The position numbers and the translations under genes were made by a program. From contig OU862919.1 of NCBI GenBank assembly GCA_917880885.1, forward strand, positions 12,232,001 through 12,296,000: DNA of 64,000 nt, read 5' to 3'. The notes beneath the pieces are model-generated. The model saw only the letters and a list, made by a program, of their open reading frames with translations. It was not told the DNA's origin and did not search any database. Of this stretch, positions 23,601-35,600 are shown piece by piece; position 1 is the stretch's first letter, and each line of letters begins with the position of its first letter. Source of the DNA: Limnephilus marmoratus (Eukaryota; Arthropoda; Insecta; Trichoptera; Limnephilidae).

Positions 23601-26600
23601 TATTTTAATCATTTGCTTTTAAGTACACACATATATAACTTTTATTTATTTTTATTATCATTTCAACAACCATGCTAAACAACCGACGGCTATTATATGT
23701 TTCAATTGATTATTTCATTTTTATTTTATTCTTTCTCTTCTCCTTTTCTTTCTTTTTTTCTACAACACATGTATGTAGGACTATAATATGCAATGCATAC
23801 AAAAGTTACCTAAATGTTTTAACCCCTCAATTTCTATTAGTTACCTACATGTACCTATTTACCTTTTCTTTTTTAAATTTATATTATTTTAATAACTATG
23901 CTAAACAAATAACAGTTACTAGGTTTTAAACTTTTTTATTTTATTTTATATTCTTTTTGTTCTTTTTATTTCATCAATTTTCTTTCTTTTTTGTACAAAT
24001 ACAAATCATGTTCCATTTTACCCATAATAATTTGACTGTCCTAAAACGGGAATACTCCTAGTTGGGCAGTCAAAAAAATTAATGAATTATGTATATACAT
24101 GTATAATCTTGTACTAAATAAACAAACAAATAAATAAAAATAAATAAAACTACACCACTAATCAGCATAAATTAAAATTTAAGTGCTTTTCTTCACCCCT
24201 TTTTATTTAAAAATCTTACGCTAGTTTCACATCATCAAACAGTATTAACCTTCTTACGACAATGTCGTTAAAGAATTTGCAATGCCCGTGGACGGGCGGA
24301 TTTTTCGCAATTTATAAATCTCCTTTTAATTGATGACCTTCGTCTTTCGGGCATGCGATCGGTTGGCTTATATACATGATGCTCGTCTCAAATAGGTTAA
24401 TAGCCTAGAGACTCTACAGTTGAAATTTAAGAATCCGGCTAAGAATGCAACTCTGACGCCGCGCCTTACGCAAAACCATTTTCGTACGTGGAGTTTGTAT
24501 ACAAATCTACTTTTGTAATACAACTGAATTAAAGCAATGCCAAAAGATGGCTCCACTTAAGTTAACGAAGAGCATCGCCAGGCAAGCGTAATTACTACTG
24601 GATTTGTAATTTCGTGAATCTCTCCGGAAAATGGAGAGATTGACGATAATATGATTATTATTGTAACTGGCAGTTGTGAATAATAATACCTAGCATCTAT
24701 ATTATATTTGATGTCATTACCTGTCGCAGTTACTTTGTCATGGTGACTCGCTGTCATTGGATCTGGATTCGAGGAACCGGCTATTTTTGGAACCAGTTCC
24801 CATCGAATTTATAAAATGGTCACTAACTCTTGGGCGAAACCGAACCAAAAGCCGCCCACATGGCCTAGCACCAAAAACTTGCATTGTGGATATATAATAA
24901 TTGGAGAAATTTGTGGATATATAAATAATTGGGGTGTTTTTAACTGCTAGTTTTGTATTATTAGGCTAGTTTTAGTACATCATTTTGTATTGTCGCACGG
25001 TTAAGTTACTAATGTGGATAGCCCTGCGATTTACAAACGAAATGATGTATTCGGCTGCTAAGTCTCTAATGTGAAGCCTTAAGAATTATATGTTTTTTGT
25101 ATTTTAAAAAAAATAAAATGTTGTGAAACATTGTAGTTTCGTTTGTTCAATTTTTCGCAAAACATTATTGTTGGATACAATGTTATTCAAGACAAGAACT
25201 CGATTATTAAAAGTACAGACCTAATTGAAGATCTTGAACAGAATAGGTCTCATCATCCATCATCAGGTCGTCTAGGTCATTAGCCATCTGGCTCTCACTG
25301 AATTCAGACATGTTCTCATCCGGGAATTGGAATGCATTGCCGCCAAACTGCGCAATTGGACATTCCTCCACGTCACTGCAGACGGGGGAATAGCGACCTG
25401 ACTTCTCGGAATCAGATGATGAATCTGAAATAAAAGTACATACAATTCATAGTCATTTATTAATAAAAGAAAACGCAATAAATGCTAAGACTTACAGTTC
25501 AAACCTTCTTATTAAGCATGATTCTGTTGAAAATTCGGTACCCGCTGTGGGTATCAAACTTCTTCAAACCTACTACTAGTTAAGCGTTCTACACACAAGG
25601 CTATCGAGCACATCATTACTGCACAAGGGTACCAACTGTCCGGCATCCAAAGGGACTAAAGCATAGCCAATTTGGAGAATGTTGTGAAGCTGAAGAAAGG
25701 TGGGAATAAGGAGAAGAGGATCAGAAAGATTGGGAATTACCTGAATATTCATCTTTTTTTTTACATGAGCTCCACACAGGAGACCCTGAGGAAAATAATT
25801 TCCCTCAGGGCCTATGTCATCTTTGGGGATGCTGTGTGGAGGGTTTTTTTAGGAAAGGAAGGAGAGGGGAGTTCTGGATAGAAAAAGGGTTTAAGGGGTG
25901 TGTAGGAATCTGGGGTTCAGTGTGTTCTAGTCATCCGCTTCCAAGACCTAGACAAACCTCACCCCATGAACCCGGGCACTCCTGCTAAATCACCAAACGT
26001 AGCGAACCACTTGAGCTGACCTATGGCAGAGGTGTTGGTTATCCAATAAAGGTTCCCGGGGTGGCGGTACTCATTCCCACCTCCCAAATTGAAATCTGTG
26101 ATCTGGTAACAAAGCAGTGGTCACACACCAAGTACTAAAAAAAGGAATCTCGAAATTTATTAATGAAATGTAAATAAAGTGTGTTTATATGTTTACAAAT
26201 TATAATTGAAGTGCTGGATGCAATAAAACCTTATGAGGAAAATTGTAATTTTGAGTAAAACATGCACAAAGTTATTTGAAATACGTAGTATTCACCTGTA
26301 ACTTGAAACTAGTTTTCAAACTTTTGGGTGTAGCTCTGTCGGTGTAAAACCTGCAGATGTCATATTACACAGCAGATAAAGGAGGGATTTGAGATGCCAA
26401 AAACGCGAAGGAAGCAAAAATTGGTTGTTATTATATTACATCTAGCTCCTAAATTGAGGTTGGAAGGGAATCACTGTCATTACTTCTTATACCCGTAATA
26501 TAGCGAGATGTCAATTTACATAAATATCCCAGAAATAAATACACACCTTCATCACAATTGGTTATACTTTGGGGCGAATAACACTGCGAGCTGCCCGGAC

Positions 26601-29600
26601 TCCACTGACTATAATAAGTGGAAGACGAGCAACCTCCATCGCCTCCTGTACTCCCGGTAGAATCCGGGCTCCAATCGTTTCCGGAATCCATGCCCCGGCG
26701 GCCGGAGTTCATCCCGTGATTCTTGAAGCTATTGCTTCGCCCCCTCACCTCCAGCCGGGACTCGCATTTGGGACTCTTGGAGTAGTTGCTGGTCGGGGAA
26801 TAACCAGAGTTGGGGCTCAGGCTGGGGCTAGGGTTGGAGAAGCTCCAGTCCGGGGGTCCTTTGCGTTCACAAGATATCCCGTTTGGGCTCCAGTCATATC
26901 TGGCCATCTTTTGGAGACTTAAATTCTGAAACATGCAAAATTTTTTAGCATAAAATACATGCATAAAAATTATAAAGTGAGTGTAATAGAAACAAACATA
27001 TTATATAAGTGTTATACTTTAGTTGGAAAATAAAAGACGCTGGAAAGTAAGCTACAGCGCTGTATTACTAAATGGCGCTTTAGCCATTTACCCTTTTGAT
27101 TATTAGTCAATATAATAATGCCTTCGAAACAATGATTGATGTTACTGAATTAAGAAATCTTCTAATATAAAAAAATCAATATTTAATTGTTTGTTTGTTC
27201 GTATTTTATACACTGCCGTACCGTTCATCCAATTGCGATGAAACCTTGGTGATTTGGTGTGCGTACGCCCGCAAAGGTTATGGGTTATATATAATGCTAA
27301 GCTCTGGCATTATGAAATTTGTAGAAATGAAAATGTGTGTAATTCATATATTTTAGCGGAAGGGAGGAAAGGCAGGAGGGGGAGAGAAACGGGGGAGGTG
27401 GTGTTCGCGAGAAGGGTGACGAATGAAGGGGAAGGCAGGGAAGGTGGAAGGAGAACACGGGAGGGGAAGGGGACCAGAGAAGTGAACGCGGACACATATA
27501 TGATCTATATTGCACAGAGTGCACAAATACAAATGAAATTTCTCAGTTTATTTTTTTTTATATTACCTCCACTCAGGAGGCCCTGAGGAAAATAATTTCC
27601 CCCAGGGCCTATGTCATCTTAGGGGATGCTGTGTGGAGGTTTTTTTTTAAGGAAATGAAGTTTTGGGAAGGAAATAATCAGTTTTTTTCAGATTTTTTTT
27701 TTAAATGCGTTTTTGTGCATATCAAAGTTTACATGGGGACCGTCGTCTCATCTTTGGGTATGCAGTGTGGGCGGTTTTTAAATGAAAGGAAGGAGAGAAT
27801 TTGCCTTGAAGAGATCCGTGTTGTAAGAGAAAGGAAACACAGAAGCCGGCAAATTTCAACTATCACATAAGTCTCTTAAGTAGACTTTAGTAGGTGATAT
27901 ATTGTCATATTTAAGTATGTACATTCCCTGATTTGGGGAATGCTGTTAGGCTGAAGAAAGTTGGAAAGAGAAGGAAATGGAAAGATGAAGATTGAGAAGT
28001 ACCTGGCTCAAGCCATTAAGCATCGTTTTCGAATCTCAACTCAATTAAAAGAACCAACCTTTGGTAAATCCGCCACGGGAAACTTCTTGCATCTCTTCCT
28101 GGCGCTTCCGGGCGACTTGACTTTGTATTCCTCCTCGGACCCCTCGCAGTCGCTTGCCTCGTACGAGTCATTGAAGCCTATTATCATGTTGTCGCTTTCA
28201 ATCGATATTTTGCATTTATCTTCGCCATTGCTGATTTTGTTTGAAGCGGGTTCAGTCAATTTTGATGAGGTAGATTTCTTGCAGTCTTTCGTGTCTTTTA
28301 CATCTAGAAAAATTACACAGATATATTTTAGTTAGAATAGAATTTCTTATTTTAATCGGCTTCATAAGAGCGTGAGTTTGTCTTTGAAAAAATCCTGAGA
28401 GAAATTAATATTTTTTTGGGAAAAGAACAGGTGTAGATTAAACATGCGGGAGCTGCTTATATAGGGTACCTTCAGGAACATGTGTTTCAACCAGTAAGTA
28501 GCTCAGCCCTATGGCATCATAACTATGAGCTTTACATTTTTAACCGTACGGTTTGGAAATTTCCCCCTCATTCAAAAAATCATAACTCAGTATTTTAATA
28601 TGTAGACATATAAACTGCTTGTAATGTTAGAGAGCTATTGAATGTATCTATAATTTTACTGCCTATCTCATACTTTAATGATTCATAAAAAAATTATAAA
28701 ATAATCATCTAATTTATAAATGCGTGAATTCTGCCTATTGTTTATTTTGAAATAGCCATTTGGTACCCTTTGTAGTGTAGAGAACGATACTCAATAGCCA
28801 TATAATTGTGTTTCATACGCTGGCAACCCAGCCGACGTGGGCTTGCGTTAATTCCGTTCGGCAAAGTTACCGGACTTTATTCGTTTTCCGACTAACTGAC
28901 GTGCGGTTGTGTGCTAGAGTATCGTTCCTTATAAATCTTCCAATTTAATACTTGTCGTGTTTTACTAAACTTAAATAAATCTTAACTTCAGTATAAAAAT
29001 AATTTCTTTCAATCAACATCTCGGTACATTTGGTAACCCAGTGGAGTCAGATAAAGAAGAGTAGCGAAGTAAGTATACCACCACGCGGATCGCTGAACAG
29101 AGTCAGCGGACGCCATTATACGAAATCCTACCCACACAACATCTCATACCAAAGTAGCATTATTAAATATTATGAATTCTGTATGTTGTCTAAAGTCTAG
29201 TATATAATCACAGACATAATAAACCTAAATCCAAACATGCATTTTTTAATACGTAAACACATGATCAATGTTTTTTTTGTTATTTATTTTTGGGGTGTTA
29301 TGCCGTGGTGCACTACCTCCTTCGTTAGCCAATGTTTCAGGGCAGGTGTCACACATCACATGATGATGGACACTGTAACGCTGGTCGAAAAATTGGCTAA
29401 AAGAGGAGGTAGCGCAACACGGCATAACACCCCAAAAATAAATAACAAAAATACTTCTTCAATCTTAGCAAACATACTTTGTGGCATCAATGTAATATAA
29501 TGAAAATCAAATCACTTTTTTAAAACCACTTTTTTAAAACCATCATTTAATTATCACTGTCAACATGTTTCAATAACAACGTTATCTTCATTAAATAGTG

Positions 29601-32600
29601 GTTTAAACAAAGTGATTTGATTTTCATTATAACAAAAATACTTATCTACTATATCTACTATGATCACTGATTTGTAATAAAAAATATTTCTATAATTTTG
29701 GTTTGCGGAATGTCAATAATAAATAATTAACAAGAGATGTGAGACATCTCTTGTTAAACTGTGAAACTACAAAGTTAGCCTTGTGATATCAAAGATCCTA
29801 ACACGCGTGAGTTTTTAAAATAAAATCCTATTTTTTTTTAAATATCTCTTCAATTTGGCCCAAAAAAAAAACGCTCCAGTGATTAACAATTTGGAAATTT
29901 TTTGCCTGTTGCAAAAGGTTATGCAGGAATCGGTGGAACACTTTCTGTATTTTGTTAAAAGGATGTTTATCAGTTGTGTAAAATTAAAAACATGTTTATT
30001 AGTAAAGGTAGCAATCTTAGGCATGTAGGGATTATCTTAGAGGGATTATTATAGAGATTATCTTAGAATTTCTTTGAAATACCCTAAAATGAGACTCCGA
30101 ATGTCTCGGGTTCAGCCGAGCGATTCTATATCTTTTGTGAGATCTCCTGTCAGATTGTGAGATTTTATATGGCTGTTATTTGCTTTTAACAAAGTGGGAA
30201 GATGAGGTAAGAGGGGATGCAGCACAGCTTCTCCAGGTACCAAACTAGAAGTCAGCCGCTGAGGACAGGAGGAGTTGGAGGCGACTGTTGCAGGAGGCCA
30301 AAGCTCGATATGGGCTGTAGCGCCGTCGAAGAAGAAGAAGAAGTTATTTGCTTTTTCTATAGGCCGATCTCAGATTTCAACTGTAAGCTATCACAAATTG
30401 GCAAAGCTGGCCTGATACCCACAGAATAAACAATTGACAGCCATAGAAAATCACACAAATCTGACAGGAGATCTCACAAAATAGATCCCACAAAAGATAT
30501 AGAATCTCTTCTTCTAACACAGCAAACTTATTTTGTGGCACCATTATGATTTAAATTAATGAATTACTTCGTTTTTACCACTTTTATTGTTTATAAAACC
30601 GACATGTTTCGTCAGCAAAGCTCAAAGTCAGCTCATCAAAAGATATAGAATCGCTCGACAGAGTTCAGTTAGATGAGTTTGATTAATGATTTTTCTTTAA
30701 TATTATTTAATACATATTATTTAATAAAATTAGTACAGTTGTGTGGAAACCATTGAAAACGTGGTTAAAATGCAAATCTCACCCTGTGGTGTGCCATTCT
30801 TGCTGTCTTCGGTTAGCTTCTGTTGATGTTCACATTTCATCGTTGCAACATATTCCTTCAACTGTATTTCTATAATTTCAATTAATCCTTCATTTATGAG
30901 CATTTGAAAGCCTGCATGGAAAAAAATATATATTATTGAGCATTCAATGAAAACAAAAAACTTAATTATGTGTGGTAATAAGCAATTTCACAAAATTGTT
31001 CGCAAATCAGTTATCATTACATAATATATAATATTACGTTGTTAATAATTCTTATGCAATTTTCTTCTTATGACTTTAGCAATTTATTAACTTTGTGTGG
31101 GGGTGACAGAGTTGACCCATGCAATAAACCTTTATGTTGTGGAAACCTAATCTATTAACATTTTAAGTATTGTAAATTTGTAATGATGATATTAGTTAGT
31201 CGTGCTTTATGATTATAAGAGATTTAAACAAATTATTTAAAGAGATGTGAAGATGAAGAATGTGCCAGAACTGAGGTGATGACACAAGGGTTAGGCTTGG
31301 TTCGCACGAGGTCAGGACAATATTGTATTGTTCTATTGTGAACAGAAGTCTGGAGGACGGGACAATGAACCAAAACATTGTCCTAGAGACAGACGGGCGA
31401 GTTATCTCTGTAGGACAGAGTGTGTGTAATCTGTGTGTAAAGACACACGGACAGGACAGTAGAATCGCTCCATGCATACATATCACTCTCTATTTTTGGC
31501 GAAACAAGGCTTACGAGCAATTCAAAGTGCTCTGGTGACATTCTCATGCGCATTTTATACTCCTGAGGATGTTCCGCTTCTAATTCTTTGAGAATCATTG
31601 CAGACAATCCCAGTGTTAACCCTTCTAGATTTGAGATTAAATTACTGATACCGCTAATAAAAAAGATGTCTATGGTCGGCGAATTCTTGAGTATATCCGT
31701 ATTCCAATAAAATCAAAATAATTTGAACATTTCTGAATGTATCCAAAAACTGAAAACTGTTTTTGAAAGGCGATTAAATACGCTTTCAAATTGTATTATT
31801 AGAAGTAATCATGTTATTTTTGAAATATTAAAATTTTGAATGCAAAAATTAAAAATTTTCACCTTACATTGTTCTGGTGGAAGTTTGACGTCATAAACCC
31901 GAATAATTTCTTTTTTTTGCAGATATCTATGGAATTCAAATCGTAGTGTTATCTCTTTCTAACACTGCTTAGATCGCATTTCTCGTCATGATAGTAAGGG
32001 AGATGTAATGATTTTTATGAGACCTGACGAGCTGTCCCCTAAAAGGGTCAAATTTACTCTAACAATGATCGGATGTTTGTCCCCTAAATGTGTCAAATTT
32101 TCTAAACCGGTTAATCCAAAGTTTTTCGTTTTTATTATATAGTTCATCCTCCAACAATTTCAATACATCTTTGTATAAAAGACTTAATATTTTTCACGAA
32201 CTCGCTCATAACACTTGTCGTCCATTTTCATAGCGTTCCATGTTTGAACTGTAATTGAATTGTTGTTCAATCCCATTGTCCTGTCTTTTGTATTGTCCTC
32301 GTGTGAACTCAGCATTAAATTAAAGGATGGAAATGTTTATTTGTGTATGTATACAACGTGTCGGGAAACTCGTAGTACAAGCGGGAAACTGGTGAATCTA
32401 CATCACGTAGAAAATCCAAAAAACTTATTTTTTTCGATATGAGCATTTCGATTTTAATATTATTATTTTTTCTATTTTTCCATTTTTTCGGCAACTATAG
32501 GGTTAAAAATTTTTTTGAGCCTGGTTTACCCTTAGATGCATTTTATAGGAAATTACACAGGTGAAATCAACCCCCTAGTGAAAATTTTTTTCAAATTTAA

Positions 32601-35600
32601 CCAAAAAAATTCCAACTTCGGGCCAGATTTACTCGAAAACGAAAGCTCAAATCAAAAAAGTTATATCACAGATCGACTCCGAATGTGATGTAGATTTACC
32701 AGTTTCCCGCTTGTACTACGAGTTTCCGGACACCGTGTATAAAACTCACTTAAATTTTAAAAAAAAACTCCCTCAAAAGAAAGTCAAGAGACACAAAGAG
32801 AGATTCAAGTGATACAAAATATAATTACCTCAAAAATAATTATTGACATTTTTTAAGAATCTGTATAAATTATCAATGAAAATGGTCTACTTCAGCACAC
32901 GCTATATTATTATCCGGTATTCTTCCAATCACAGTCCTTCCTAAACATGAAATCACAAGCACCATCCTACAAATTACCCAACAATCAACTCACACTAACA
33001 TCAAGCCACTTTACAATCAAGACATCCACACTCACAATACTCGAAATAGCAATAAAATCCGCATACCTCAAACACACACTACAAAATATGGGATAAAATC
33101 TCTGAACTATGTTGCCTATACACTATATAATTCGCTACCAGATATGTACAAGGGAATTCAGCAAAATAAAAAAAATCAGAGTAATGCTTTAAAAGAATAT
33201 TTTTTAAGTATGTATAAGGATGAAACTTTGTAATTTTCTAGTCATGTTTCAATTGTCTTGTCTCTTTTCTCTTCTTTTCTTTTCCATTAAGTTGTAATCA
33301 TCCATATCTGTATAACCTTGTTCCCTTTTTCTTTAATTGTTTTCCATTGCTGTTTATTCTACTCAACCTGTCTTTTATTTTTCTTCTACATTGTATGTGA
33401 ATCTTATATTTTAATATCCAAATTCCTACGTAAAATTTTAACTATTACCTCCCACCCATGATTTGTATGTTCCTCCTGTCCTAAAATGAGTTCTGTAACT
33501 CATCGGGATTGCTATAGCAAGAAATAAAAACAATAAAAAAATAAAATAAAAAAATAGTTCCATTATTTGGGCCCCTTCTGAGCAATTATATAGTCAACAA
33601 ATTTGGGTCAGAGATGCTATGCTTGTCAGCCGATTGCAATTTGCTTAAAAGCTGAAAGGGGCTGAGAATCAGTGTTTTACGGGGACCATTCAAGTGTCAA
33701 AAATTTTAAATAGCGGTAATAGTCGATTTGATGATCATCTAATGTGATTTAATTTTAAAATCTCAATCATATTAATATTGTTTAAGCTTAAAAATTAATG
33801 ATTTCTTCCACCATAGACCTCAGTATCATATATTCTACATACACTGATGTTGATGATCGTAGCTGATTAGTAAAAGAGTCGTTATTTCTCACCGGTGCAA
33901 TCGAACACGAACTGCAGCAGGGCGTTGAGTGCGTGGGAGTGTCTTGCCACGTCACTTGTGTCCCTCGCCACGGCCAGCAGCAGTGTGAGGCCGCCACACT
34001 CACGCAGCTTGGCACGGTTCACGGCCTCACGTGACAGCAGGCAAAGCGTGCGCACCCACGATTCTGGCCAGTCGTCTGGTGGCACAAAAATACTCTAATG
34101 TCGATCGTCCAGTTGATTAGTCAGATATCATAAGAAAGCAATATTCGACTGCTTGCCATGAATCAAATATTATTTACACATGTCTGTGTTTTACATATTA
34201 AATATGCTATAAAACACCAGGAGGCATAAAGGTCCGGTACATTAGAATATCCTACTAGTGACCCAGAAAACTTCAACATTTTGTTTAACTCAATACAGTT
34301 TTTGTATTATAATTGATTTGGTGGTGTATATGAGTAATCTGAGTTTTGTAACAGATAAAAGCAGTGGCGTAGCGAGGGGGGGGCGAACCGCCCCTGGTGC
34401 GACCCGAAGGGGGGATACCACTCGACCAAGATATTGCATACACTATTTTCGTAACTCTATGGCTCCCCGTGGAGTGCCCCAAATTCCCCCCCCCCCAGGA
34501 TGGACCAATTTTATGAAGTCGAAATTAGCTTTTTGAATTTCTCAAGTTAACTTCAATACCGGAGGGGGGGGGGGGGGGTGTGACACTACGCCCCGGGGGG
34601 TGACATCCGACCTGGGTGCCACCCATGCTAGCTACGCCACTGGATAGAAGTTACACTTTTAAGCCAGGTACAGACTGCTGTAACGTAACATGCAATGTAA
34701 CATGAATGGAACATTTCATAAGTGTGGACGCAGCGCGCACATGAACCGAGCATGTACCTACTCGCATCTGTTTCCGGCATGTGCGCGGTTAACAGTGCAG
34801 CCTGTCTGCTGTAGCTGTTGCTGTCTCCATTGTTCGCGCGCGTTCTGCAGTATAGACACAAACAACCCGTCCACACTGCGCGCCCCTTTGTGTTCGGCGA
34901 AAAAACTGACACTTTGTGGATTGCGGCGCACACAAATTGAAATGCTCTGTTCGTGCGCGTAGTATGCACGGTTCGTGGATGGCAAATTCTTTCATTGCGT
35001 GTTACATTGCATGTTACGTTACAGCAATCTGTACCCGGCTTTACACATAACTGCTTACTCAACTCAAATTTCGATTTTTCGGAGATGACTGACTAATGAA
35101 CTGGAAAATCGATGTATATGCTTCATATTTATAAACATAATAGAAAATGGTTCCATGACAAACAATGACAAAATAGAACTCAAATACTAACTAGAATATT
35201 GTCAGGTTATTCGTAACCCGGGAATGTTTATCTTTCTTTTTAAAATAAAAATAAATTGATTTTAGTCACCCGTTCTAAGTAAGGACAATCACATATATTA
35301 GCATTTGTCATAGGGCAAGCACATTTCTAAAAATAAATTTTTTAAAAGTTTATATTATCATTCATTAGAAACTTCTACAACAGTCACCAATAAAATTGCA
35401 GACCTGTTTTAAGAGGGCATTACCAGAGAAAACCAGAAATATGTCATTTTCAAACAAGATTTTAGACGTATTGACTCTTTTCCACAAAAAATTATAAATG
35501 GATTTCGAAAGATTGTTCTTTTATCTAGCATTCGCATGTAATAAATTTTGAGAAAAACTTTTAATTTTTAGTATAATAAGGTTATTCCATAGGTCGTTGG

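Noticed and set aside
34076..34094. ARMC5 exon 5 beginning at the upstream TTAG acceptor
   Set aside because: That start is in phase 0, while exon 4 ends in phase 1. The CCACCAG acceptor at 34076-34077 restores the frame.
34628..35062. A 144-codon minus-strand frame and its overlapping frames
   Set aside because: They lie almost entirely inside a Harbinger-type MITE with GC-rich filling and match no family.
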